From Thermodesulfobacteriota bacterium (GTDB lineage Bacteria > Desulfobacterota > Desulfobacteria > Desulfobacterales > JAUWMJ01), in NCBI GenBank assembly GCA_034189135.1, contig JAXHVO010000014.1:35357-99356 (forward strand): a stretch of 64,000 nt of DNA, written 5' to 3'. Both the position numbers and the translations under genes were made by a program. The notes below the pieces were generated by a model. The model ran no database searches. It saw only the letters and a program-made list of their open reading frames with translations, and was not told where the DNA came from. This document shows positions 9,039-16,908 of this stretch, piece by piece (within the stretch, counting starts at the first letter, position 1; the number at the start of each line of letters is the position of its first letter).

Positions 9039-10121
9039 TTATTTTAAGAAGCAAATACCGGATTTTCGATCCCAACCGATTTCCAGTTGGTCATCGGGTT
9101 TAACATGATCGAATTGTCTATTTTGAGGTAGAGCAACGAGTAGTTCTTTGGTTGAGTTCTCAGGATAAACCAGCAGGCGGCTCCCGGCACCATCAAACAA
9201 TATAGATTTGACTTTTACCTGAAACCGGTTGATATCTTTCAGGCTGGGATCAGGTTGAATCAGCATGGCTTCCGGTCGTAAGTAGAGATCTACCGGATCA
9301 TCCACTTGCACTGTCTTTTTGATTTTGGTTTGAAACCGGTTCCCTTCATCTGTGATGATCGTTGCAAAATCGCCATCCACCTGTTTCACTGACCCGGACC
9401 AGCTGTTATTATCCCCAACAAACATGGCTATAAACGGAGTTTTTGGATTATGATACAGATTTTGCGGCGTATCCACCTGTTCAAAAGCACCGTTGTTCAT
9501 CACCGCCACATGATCAGACATCACCAATGCCTCAGACTGATCATGAGTGATATACATAAAAGTAGTCCCAATTTTCTGCTGCAACGTTTTCAGTTCCACT
9601 TTCATATACTCTCTCAATTTAAGATCAAGTGCACCCAGTGGTTCATCCAACAAAAGAACAGTCGGTTCCAATATCAAACATCTGGCAATGGCAACCCGCT
9701 GTTTTTGTCCCCCTGACAGTTGATCAATTTTCTTTTCTTCAAAACCGGTTAATCCAACACGATGGAGAATATCGGTGACTTTTGGGCCAATGTTTTCTTT
9801 TGTTTCCCCGCGTCTTTTTAAACCGAATGCAATATTTTCAGCGACATTCATCATGGGAAATAAGGCTAAATGCTGGAATACCATATTGACCGGGCGTTTA
9901 TTGGGAGAAACGCCAACCACATCTTTTCCCCTGATTTCGATGGAACCCAAGGTTGGATCAGAGAAACCGGCGATCATTCTTAATAAAGTGGTTTTCCCGC
10001 AACCGGAAGGACCCAGGATGGAAAAAAACTTACCATTTTCAATATCAAAACTGACAGAATTTACCGCAGTAAAAGAACCAAACTTTTTGGTGACATTTTT
10101 AACGGATAAATCGATCTGCAT
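9039..10121 (-). CDS. ABC transporter ATP-binding protein, PotA-like
   Basis: A 360-residue ATPase that powers the PotBC-like channel. Walker A is GPSGCGKTT near residue 38, the signature LSGGQKQRVAIARCL near 135, Walker B VLLLDEP near 158 and the switch His in YITHDQSEA near 190. The C-terminal part from about residue 280 is a TOBE-type regulatory domain, as in PotA/MalK. AAGGATAA precedes the ATG. A perfect hairpin separates it from the upstream binding-protein gene. Confidence 0.9.
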   Translation of the reverse strand: MQIDLSVKNVTKKFGSFTAVNSVSFDIENGKFFSILGPSGCGKTTLLRMIAGFSDPTLGSIEIRGKDVVGVSPNKRPVNMVFQHLALFPMMNVAENIAFGLKRRGETKENIGPKVTDILHRVGLTGFEEKKIDQLSGGQKQRVAIARCLILEPTVLLLDEPLGALDLKLREYMKVELKTLQQKIGTTFMYITHDQSEALVMSDHVAVMNNGAFEQVDTPQNLYHNPKTPFIAMFVGDNNSWSGSVKQVDGDFATIITDEGNRFQTKIKKTVQVDDPVDLYLRPEAMLIQPDPSLKDINRFQVKVKSILFDGAGSRLLVYPENSTKELLVALPQNRQFDHVKPDDQLEIGWDRKSGICFLK

Positions 10122-10177
10122 TATTTATCCTTGGGATAGGGTATGGAATAGAAATTATGTAATTTATGAAAACGATT

Positions 10178-10203
10178 CCCCTTGAACCCGAAGGTTCAAG
10201 GGG
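10178..10203 (-). terminator. Intra-operon hairpin after the PotD-like gene
   Basis: A perfect 11-base stem, CCCCTTGAACC (10178-10188) and GGTTCAAGGGG (10193-10203), closes a CGAA tetraloop. On the minus strand it is followed by AATCGTTTT, a weak U-rich tail. Its place between the binding-protein gene and the ATPase gene suggests partial termination or mRNA protection that keeps binding protein in excess over transporter. Confidence 0.7.
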
Positions 10204-10238
10204 ACAATAAAATCAGGTAAGCGTCTTTGACTCACTCA

Positions 10239-11303
10239 TTATTTAGCCGCCTTTACCCTGTCTAAAATTTTCCCTTCAATGGATTCAATCTTGGTGCTTG
10301 GGACTGGAGGATACCACTTCATATTATCGATATCAGCCTGTGAAAAACAGCGTTTCAAGTTGGCTTTCATGGTGGGTTCAACCAGTTCAAGTGCACCATC
10401 TGAAGCGGTTGAATATTTTTCCATGTTAGTAAAAATTGCCGCATTGTCCGGTCGCAGCATAAAGTTGATCCACTGGTAAGCCCCTGATATATTTTTTGCT
10501 TTGGCAGGAATCGCAAATGTATCCACCCAGGCCAATGCACCGGTATCCGGTACTATGTAGTCGATATCCGGATTTTCGCCATGGAGCTTCCATCCACCAC
10601 TATCCCATCCCATCGCCACATGTACCTCACCGGATCTCACGGATTGCAGGAGTGAGTCTCCATTGGTCCAGTAATTCTTAACCAAGCCTTTGCCTTTAAT
10701 CATCTTCTGACCCATGGACTCCATTAACGCTTTGTATTCTTTAATGTTATTATACTTTTCAAAGGGATTGACGCCGGAAGCAAATGCAGCAGCCAGCAAG
10801 GTCGGCCGCTTCAAACGGTAACTGATCCGTCCGGCATATTTAGGATCAAACAAAGCGTTAAAGCTTTTTACATCCGGTGCATATTTTTTATTCACAATAA
10901 GAGCGGAACTCCCCCAGCAAAAAGGAACACCATACCCTTTCCCTTTCACCGTGGTATTCATTTTGGTCGCTTTCAGCATGGATGGAATGAACCAATAACT
11001 CTTTATCCGTGAATAATCAATCGGTTGATAAATCCGATTCTTCTTTTGAACCGCAGTGATACGATCCTGGCTGGGCTGGGCCACATCAAATCCGGCACCT
11101 CTGGTTGCAATTAATTTCGCAATCATTTCTTCATTATTTGAATAGGTCGCTTTCACTTCGATTCCGGTTTCTTTTTTAAACTTATCGATCAGAATCTTCG
11201 GCGAATAGCCCTTCCAGGTTAATAAATTTAATGTTTCTGCCGATACAGATCCTGCACAAATCAGAAACATCACCCCCACCCACATGATAAATAATTTTTT
11301 CAT
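10239..11303 (-). CDS. Periplasmic polyamine-type substrate-binding protein, PotD-like
   Basis: A 354-residue exported solute-binding protein. The first 22 residues form a Sec signal peptide (hydrophobic core, then SVSAE cleavage region). The mature part begins with TLNLLTWKGYSP, close to the NLYNWSDY-type opening of PotD/PotF proteins. The remainder shows the extracellular-solute-binding family 1 pattern, including GVPFCWGSSALIVNKKY. GGGAGGA precedes the ATG. It is first in the operon, behind a good promoter, and it delivers substrate to the PotABC-like proteins. The substrate class is probably a polyamine or another amine; sequence alone does not settle it. Confidence 0.88.
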   Translation of the reverse strand: MKKLFIMWVGVMFLICAGSVSAETLNLLTWKGYSPKILIDKFKKETGIEVKATYSNNEEMIAKLIATRGAGFDVAQPSQDRITAVQKKNRIYQPIDYSRIKSYWFIPSMLKATKMNTTVKGKGYGVPFCWGSSALIVNKKYAPDVKSFNALFDPKYAGRISYRLKRPTLLAAAFASGVNPFEKYNNIKEYKALMESMGQKMIKGKGLVKNYWTNGDSLLQSVRSGEVHVAMGWDSGGWKLHGENPDIDYIVPDTGALAWVDTFAIPAKAKNISGAYQWINFMLRPDNAAIFTNMEKYSTASDGALELVEPTMKANLKRCFSQADIDNMKWYPPVPSTKIESIEGKILDRVKAAK

Positions 11304-11433
11304 TTGAATCCTCCCATATAGAAAGTTACCGATTAGATTAGTATACCTAAAATCCCGCTGCTTTCACAAGCCGATGCCCTTGTAAAACGGCATCTTTGTG
11401 GTAAATGAAACAAAGTGAAAAATCTGATATTAT

Positions 11434-11462
11434 TTTATAATGATATGAATTTTTAATGTCAA
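11434..11462 (-). promoter_or_regulatory. Sigma-70 promoter of the pot-like/aldehyde oxidoreductase operon
   Basis: On the minus strand TTGACA (11462-11457) and TATAAA (11439-11434) lie 17 bases apart. The transcript would have a leader of about 125 bases before the PotD-like start. Within this leader GATGCC and GGCATC can pair around 11373-11392. The 355-base divergent gap holds nothing else recognisable. Confidence 0.6.
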
Positions 11463-11658
11463 TTTAAATCTTTTCCCATTCAAGAGCTTTCAGGCTATTT
11501 TATTTTGTAGTTATATTTTGTTGCTTTTTTTATTATTTTGTATCAAATTTTTTCTGTTGATTCTTTTCAAAGCAAATATGCTATCTTTTCTGTTTGCGGA
11601 TGATAAACCTAAAAACCTTTCTTTTGTGGGTGAAAATCAGAGGAGGGTAAAGCGTTAA

Positions 11659-12468
11659 ATGATTTTAAATATTGCTCACCGAGGAGCTCGCAGTATTGCT
11701 CCGGAAAACACGCTGACTGCAGCACAGAAAGCATATGATCAGGGTGCCCACATGTGGGAAACCGATATCGGCGTGACCAAAGATGAACAACTGATTTTAT
11801 TTCATAACGATTCCCTATCTCTGACAACCGATGCCGCAAGTCGATTTCCTAATCGCCATCCCTGGACATTTACTTCATTTACTTTAGACGAGATTAGAAG
11901 CCTTGATGCCGGTTCCTGGTTTGTCCAAACAGATCCGCACCGGCAAATTCTGGCTGGAAATATTTCCCAAACCGATTTAGACAGTTATTGCGGGGTAAAA
12001 GTCCCCACCTTAACAGAAGCGATCGAACTGACTCAGAAATTAAACTGGAAAATCAATTTGGAGTTAAAAGTGCTTCCAGCTGAAATGAAGCATTTTCCCG
12101 TTTTGGATCGTGTGCTTGGTGAATTAGATCGGATGAAATTTTCCGTCGATCAGTTCGTTATATCTTCTTTTAATCACGACTGGTTGCGGGAAATCCGGAA
12201 GAAACGGCCCGAATATAAAGTCGAAGCATTGATCGGTTATCCAGAAGTCAAACCGATAAACTGGGGGAACTTTGAATTTGCTACTTATAATGTTAACCGA
12301 AAGGTTACTACGCCCGAAGAAATAAAGAAGGTCTCCCAAAAAGGAATTAAAATTAATTTATATAACATTAATGACAAAAATGACATGATTCAATTTATCG
12401 AGGCCGGAGCCTCTGGAATCATAACTGACTATCCTCAAATCATGAGCAAAATGGGGTACTGCAGATAA
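11659..12468 (+). CDS. Glycerophosphodiester phosphodiesterase family protein
   Basis: A 269-residue TIM-barrel phosphodiesterase of the GDPD/UgpQ family, which hydrolyses glycerophosphodiesters to glycerol-3-phosphate and an alcohol such as choline or ethanolamine. The catalytic and metal residues are visible: AHRGARSIAPENT (His7, Arg8, Glu16), ETDIGVTKD, FHND and NLELK. No signal peptide, so it acts in the cytoplasm on imported substrate. AGGAGG lies 12 bases upstream of the ATG. It is transcribed divergently from the amine-type ABC operon and is followed 46 bases later by a glutamine amidotransferase gene. The link to amine metabolism is an inference from this layout. Confidence 0.88.
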   Translation: MILNIAHRGARSIAPENTLTAAQKAYDQGAHMWETDIGVTKDEQLILFHNDSLSLTTDAASRFPNRHPWTFTSFTLDEIRSLDAGSWFVQTDPHRQILAGNISQTDLDSYCGVKVPTLTEAIELTQKLNWKINLELKVLPAEMKHFPVLDRVLGELDRMKFSVDQFVISSFNHDWLREIRKKRPEYKVEALIGYPEVKPINWGNFEFATYNVNRKVTTPEEIKKVSQKGIKINLYNINDKNDMIQFIEAGASGIITDYPQIMSKMGYCR

Positions 12469-12514
12469 GAATGTTCATAGCACACATTTTTCATCAATCA
12501 ATTAAAAGGAGCCA

Positions 12515-13378
12515 ATGATGACCCGGCCGAATCGAGTTCATATTTGTATACTCAACTGCTATCCGAAAGCCAGTCGGGAAAACTTCGACCGTTCCGATGT
12601 GGGACATCCCCATGATCTATTTAAGGGTTTTTTTAATCGATACCTGCCGAATGCGATCATCGATATCTCTTTTATTGCCGATGTCGGGGAAGCCCTGCCC
12701 ACTGGAACAGAGTTGAGCGATTACGACGGTTATGTCTGGACCGGTTCAGATTTAACTATCTATCACACAGATGACCCAAGAGTCTCAAGACAAATTGAAC
12801 TTTGCCGGGAAATCTTCAAAAGCGGAATTCCCTCATTTGGGAGTTGCTGGGGAATTCAAATGGCCTGTCTGGTCGCGGGGGGTGCGGTAAAGAAAAATCC
12901 AAAAGGACGGGAATGGGCCATTGCCAAAAATATTCGCCTGACCGAAGCCGGCAAACGATCAGACATGCTAAAGGGAAAACCGGATAAGTTTGATGCCTTC
13001 ATCATGCATCTTGACGAAGTCTCCCGTTTGCCGCAAGGAGTGGAGTTGTTAGCCACCAATGACCATACCACTGTTCAGGCAGTCGAAGTAACCTTTGATC
13101 AGGGAACGTTCTGGGCAACACAGTATCATCCGGAATACAATTTATTTGAAATGTCCCGATTGATTTCCGCACGTGCCACCCCCCTGGTTACTGAAGGATT
13201 TTTTAAGCAAGAGGACGGGGTAAAGAAATATGCTTCAGATTTAAAAAAGCTGCATAATCACCCGGAATCCGAATCTCTAAGAAATAAGCTGGATATTCAA
13301 GACGACATTACCGATTCCGACATTAGAGAGTTAGAATTAAGAAATTGGGTTGATATGCAGGTGATGGGAAACCGTTAA
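12515..13378 (+). CDS. Class I glutamine amidotransferase domain protein
   Basis: A 287-residue stand-alone triad-type amidotransferase resembling the GATase domain of GMP synthase. The nucleophile Cys sits in SFGSCWGIQMA near residue 111, and the catalytic His and Glu in TQYHPEYN near residue 205. No synthetase domain is attached. Such free-standing proteins hydrolyse gamma-glutamyl bonds or supply ammonia to a partner. Next to an amine importer, a gamma-glutamyl-amine hydrolase role is attractive but unproven. Two tandem ATG codons follow AAAAGGA. The tail after residue 230 is extra relative to the core domain and has no recognisable motif. Confidence 0.85.
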   Translation: MMTRPNRVHICILNCYPKASRENFDRSDVGHPHDLFKGFFNRYLPNAIIDISFIADVGEALPTGTELSDYDGYVWTGSDLTIYHTDDPRVSRQIELCREIFKSGIPSFGSCWGIQMACLVAGGAVKKNPKGREWAIAKNIRLTEAGKRSDMLKGKPDKFDAFIMHLDEVSRLPQGVELLATNDHTTVQAVEVTFDQGTFWATQYHPEYNLFEMSRLISARATPLVTEGFFKQEDGVKKYASDLKKLHNHPESESLRNKLDIQDDITDSDIRELELRNWVDMQVMGNR

Positions 13379-13407
13379 ATCTTGTTTAATAGGGAGTTGC
13401 TTAGCCA

Positions 13408-13500
13408 AAGCGGATTAAGTTGAAATTCCGTTTTGTTTATGGCAAGGGAATAGATCTTAATATATGGTACGTTAATATGAATTGAGACCTTTGAAAACGG
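13408..13500. repeat. Fragment of dispersed intergenic repeat family 2
   Basis: AAAGCGGATTAAGTTGAAAT at 13408-13427 recurs nearly unchanged at 30467-30485. ATATGGTACG (13462-13471) followed by GAGACCTTT (13484-13492) recurs at 15870-15879 and 15920-15928. These shared blocks suggest degraded copies of one element. The surrounding gap between the convergent genes (13379-13607) holds no gene; AGCCTG and CAGGCT near 13508-13529 could form a small hairpin. Confidence 0.5.
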
Positions 13501-13607
13501 TAATTTGAGCCTGACACCGAGAAACAGGCTATGCGCCACCGGGCAGACGCAAACTTCGGGAATAACCGTTATGCAAAGGCCTCATATCCTGTATATCCGA
13601 TAAATTT

Positions 13608-15089
13608 TTATCTGGACATTGCCAGTTTCAGGCTGATCACCAGCCGGTTAAAGGACTTGGTTAGCACACCGATTTCATCTTTTCGGTCTTCATTTAGAAC
13701 ATCCAGGTCTCTCTTTCCCTGGCTGATCAAATTGGCCACCGTGGTCAGTTCATTAATGGGTTTGGTAATATTATTACCGATGAACAATCCCACGAGAATC
13801 GACAACAGGAGAACCACGACAAATACAACAATAATGAAGTTTCGAATGGCCACAGCGGGTTTAACCACTTCGCCCTTGGATGCCACTATGCCCATACTGG
13901 CACCAATGGTCTGCAACGGAGCATATGCCGTGTATTTGATTCCATCTCCGGCATCATAAGTATCAATACCGGATCGACCCTTGATCATTTTACTGATAAT
14001 ACTATTAAACTCGGGATTATCGGTTTTTAATAGATTCTGTGTCTTATAGGTGGTATCCCATCTGGCATCGCCGGATTTCATACCCGGTCTCACCAGCACA
14101 CTTCCCTTTCGACTCACCAGAAAGGCGTAACTGTCATACCCGATATCCAGGGTAAGAATATCTTTCTGGAGTGTGTCCAGAAGCACGTCGAACCCCACCA
14201 CGCCGGCCAAAACATTCTTAGCCTTAAACACGGGTGCAGCGCATGTCACCACCAGTTTCTTGGTGTTGGCATCCACATAAGGCTCGGTCCAGATAATCCC
14301 CTTTTTTTTCTTTGCGCTAAGATACCAGGGACGTTGGGTTACATCGAACGCTTTGAGTTTTTCAATCACACCGACCACTGCCTCGTTATCGAAGACCGTC
14401 ATTTTTGTTTCAGTCCCGAAATACCCGAGACTCAGGTATGGATTGTTAGAAACCACACTCTTCAGTACCAGACCGACCTGCTGAATAAAAAGTCTTTCAT
14501 TATTCAACTTGGCATTCAAAGAGGGATTCCCGTATCCGGTGCCGTCCCAGGGCATCAGGGTTTTTATCCCAATATCCGTTTTAATGTCTTCTCTTTTATA
14601 GGTGACACTTGCATAATCGGCCAAACCCAAAACTTCTTCTTTAATCCTCTCGAAAGTAAGGGCATATTCTTTTGATTTAAGCAGTGTATTTTTTTTAAGG
14701 TGCTCTTCTGCCTGTTTTGAAAGTGCGCTCCGACTCTGGGAGCTGGCAATAAAACCCGCTATAGCAAGAGAAATGACCACTAAGGCCACAATGATCATAG
14801 TGATTTTGGATCTAATAGACAGGCCTTCGATGCCCAGTTTTTCTTTGGCAGATTTCTTTCTCGTTTTTCCCTTCACAGGTTTCGAGACCTGATAACTTTT
14901 CCCTGAGGCCTTTGATTGGGATTCAGCCTTTGAGGACATGCCGGAAGGCGAAGAAACCTGCCCTTCAGCGGGTTTGTATGCCGTAATAATTTGCCCGCAA
15001 GACGTGCACTTAAACTTCGCTGATTCGCCCTTGATCTTTTCAGGGTCTATTCGATATTGTTTGCCGCATCCCTCACATGTGGTGATCAT
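13608..15089 (-). CDS. Zinc-ribbon, Cache and HAMP membrane sensor without an output domain
   Basis: A 493-residue protein. Residues 1-35 form an MJ0042-type zinc ribbon with Cys5, Cys8, Cys28 and Cys31. A basic, Ser/Lys-rich linker leads to a first transmembrane helix (about 95-117), an extracytoplasmic double-Cache sensor domain (about 120-400; WYLSAKKKKG and WTEPYVD are typical ligand-pocket motifs), a second helix (about 410-432) and a HAMP domain with NITKPINELT and DEIGVLTKSFN. It then stops: there is no methyl-accepting, kinase or cyclase domain. The cytoplasmic zinc ribbon and HAMP would have to signal to a partner. AAAGGAA precedes the ATG. The gene for a small winged-helix-like protein lies 243 bases upstream on the same strand. 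Confidence 0.85.
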   Translation of the reverse strand: MITTCEGCGKQYRIDPEKIKGESAKFKCTSCGQIITAYKPAEGQVSSPSGMSSKAESQSKASGKSYQVSKPVKGKTRKKSAKEKLGIEGLSIRSKITMIIVALVVISLAIAGFIASSQSRSALSKQAEEHLKKNTLLKSKEYALTFERIKEEVLGLADYASVTYKREDIKTDIGIKTLMPWDGTGYGNPSLNAKLNNERLFIQQVGLVLKSVVSNNPYLSLGYFGTETKMTVFDNEAVVGVIEKLKAFDVTQRPWYLSAKKKKGIIWTEPYVDANTKKLVVTCAAPVFKAKNVLAGVVGFDVLLDTLQKDILTLDIGYDSYAFLVSRKGSVLVRPGMKSGDARWDTTYKTQNLLKTDNPEFNSIISKMIKGRSGIDTYDAGDGIKYTAYAPLQTIGASMGIVASKGEVVKPAVAIRNFIIVVFVVVLLLSILVGLFIGNNITKPINELTTVANLISQGKRDLDVLNEDRKDEIGVLTKSFNRLVISLKLAMSR

Positions 15090-15332
15090 GACTCAATTCC
15101 TTTCTTTTTTAGTTTTAACCATATACAATATTTTATATATTAAAAATCGTTTGCAGTAATATTTACCTTAACCGGTGCAGTCAATTTAGTAACCGTCACC
15201 CATGGGCATAAAAAAATTAAACAGGATTACCCGGCGCTTCACCAGGCAGCCATAGACGTGCGGCTTATCCGTCAAATTAATTGCATCAATGAGAACTTTC
15301 TTGAATATTTTCATGTGCATCACAATGTTCAA

Positions 15333-15800
15333 TTAACCTTTAGCGACGGACTTGGCCAGCATGGCCTTGCGAAACACCTTTTTTTTATCATCGACTGGAA
15401 TTTTTGCGGAAAGGATATCAATCAACTCCGCTGCCCGATTGACAGGCACACTTGTAGGTGATACGGCCATTCGTCTCATAACGTCCTTGATTACCGTATT
15501 GGCGATTGGTCCCATGATTTCAGCAAGTTTGGATTGCAACAGGTTGATAAAATCACTGTCCAGCATGGGAACCGCTTTTTCAACCTTTACAATCAAATTT
15601 TGCTGATAGAGCTTGTGGAGTATGGCCCTTAAATCATGCATATTCATTTTAAGAAAACGGGAAACAGCATCGATATCTCTTGACCCATCCAATGCATAAA
15701 GGACATCCAGCATGCGTGCGTTCAGTGATATCTTTCCCATATCAAGATTGACGTTGACCTTGAAAATCATATGAGAAATATTACCGGCGAAAAGTTCCAT
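15333..15800 (-). CDS. Small winged-helix-like protein with DUF8082-like C-terminus
   Basis: A 155-residue soluble protein of unknown role. Residues 25-75 read like a compact winged helix (MLDVLYALDGSRDIDAVSRF, then a predicted recognition helix). Residues 80-155 (IMGPIANTVIKDVM, SVPVNRAAELIDIL, DDKKKVFRKAML) resemble the C-terminal domain seen in bacterial proteins annotated DUF8082; I hold that name loosely. AAGGAAGTG precedes the ATG. It lies upstream of, and co-directional with, the Cache/HAMP protein that lacks an output domain, which makes it a candidate partner. Confidence 0.65.
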   Translation of the reverse strand: MELFAGNISHMIFKVNVNLDMGKISLNARMLDVLYALDGSRDIDAVSRFLKMNMHDLRAILHKLYQQNLIVKVEKAVPMLDSDFINLLQSKLAEIMGPIANTVIKDVMRRMAVSPTSVPVNRAAELIDILSAKIPVDDKKKVFRKAMLAKSVAKG

Positions 15801-15867
15801 ATAAAAATCACTTCCTTTTCTATGAAAATACTGGGTTTATGACTTATCAAAGAATTTTTTTTATGCT

Positions 15868-16005
15868 AAATATGGTACGCGTGTAGTGAAACCATAATAT
15901 GGTGCCTTTTCATTACCTTGAGACCTTTACAAAATGGAATATCCATTCTCATCCGGGTTCCCACATAATCAATAACTATATCAGATGTTGAACAGATTGT
16001 CAATA
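15868..16005. repeat. Fragment of intergenic repeat family 2; remainder of 15801-16152 is empty
   Basis: Within this gene-free gap the blocks ATATGGTACG and GAGACCTTT match 13462-13492, and TCCATTCTCATCCGG (15942-15956), CAGATGTTG and ATTGTCAA match the order of blocks at 30546-30606. No open frame with coding character and no terminator was seen here. Confidence 0.45.
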
Positions 16006-16152
16006 GGCCACTGAGCTAAATGGTAAAAAATTCAGGAAATTAGAGAGCGGGACACCGATCTTTCACCAGCTTCGCCACGGTGTTAAATACTCCAGAAATG
16101 GACAAACAGGGAAGTGAAATACTTAATAAAGCTCTAACCAAGTATTGGCCCC

Positions 16153-16908
16153 TCATGTAAGAACAAACAAATAAAGTTCCCTTGGGCCATGGGCGCCATC
16201 CACCAAGGTCGCCTCAATATCCGCCGTTTTGCTGGGGCCGGTGATAAAAGTCATACAGTCTGTAATACCTTCGGCCCGTTCATCGGGGTCCCACTTTAGC
16301 AGCGTGTACAACTCTTTCAAGTCAGCAAGAATCTGATCCAGCCTGATAACTGCGATGTGAATAGATGGGAGAAGTGAAACGCATCGGGGTTGTCCGATGC
16401 GGCTTTTCATGGTCAGGGTGGCGGTTTGGGCAATACAGTAGTCTGCGGAGGTAACACCAATGAATGAACCGGCCGCCCGCCTGCCAAATTCTTTTTTCCA
16501 TTTTTCTCCTGATTTTATATCCGGATAATAAACAGGGATATCATGCGCCTGTAGTTGTGCAGATAGCTCCAGACTCCTGACCAACGGATGATCCCACGCC
16601 ACCACCATCTTTTTATCTCCCCATTCAGGTTTTTTTTCGACAGCAATTCGTGAGATGGCTGCGGCAGTTGAGGCTGCGTCTTTTTCTTCAATAACCACCA
16701 TGTTTAGCAACCTGCCGGTTTCAGCAACTTGTTTGAGCAGAGCAAAGGCCATTTTTTTACTGCGTCCCTTAATTTGTTCAAGAAGCCTTAAATCGTCTTC
16801 ATCCGGAACACCTGGGATGATATCTTTCAGTACCAGCTTGCGGGAATCTGTCCGGTTCAGTGCTTTTCTTATATGACCGATAAATTCGGCCTGTTCGATC
16901 TCAGTCAT
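16153..16908 (-). CDS. lutC: LutC-like LUD-domain protein of lactate oxidation
   Basis: A 251-residue LUD-domain protein, the LutC/LldG subunit of the iron-sulfur L-lactate dehydrogenase complex that oxidises lactate to pyruvate. The LUD signature region is SFIGVTSADYCIAQTATLTM with VSLLPSIHIAVI about 30 residues later and DIEATLVDGAHGPREL at the end. I use the internal ATG at 16908, which overlaps the lutB stop by 8 bases, rather than an in-frame start at 16962 that would add 18 basic residues inside lutB. It is the last gene of a livKHMGF-lutABC series. Confidence 0.87.
   Translation of the reverse strand: MTEIEQAEFIGHIRKALNRTDSRKLVLKDIIPGVPDEDDLRLLEQIKGRSKKMAFALLKQVAETGRLLNMVVIEEKDAASTAAAISRIAVEKKPEWGDKKMVVAWDHPLVRSLELSAQLQAHDIPVYYPDIKSGEKWKKEFGRRAAGSFIGVTSADYCIAQTATLTMKSRIGQPRCVSLLPSIHIAVIRLDQILADLKELYTLLKWDPDERAEGITDCMTFITGPSKTADIEATLVDGAHGPRELYLFVLT

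Noticed and set aside
12515..13378. Glutamine amidotransferase as PuuD, the gamma-glutamyl-GABA hydrolase
   Set aside because: The sequence resembles the GMP-synthase-type GATase more than the peptidase C26 type, and no other puu gene is present. The role is kept open.
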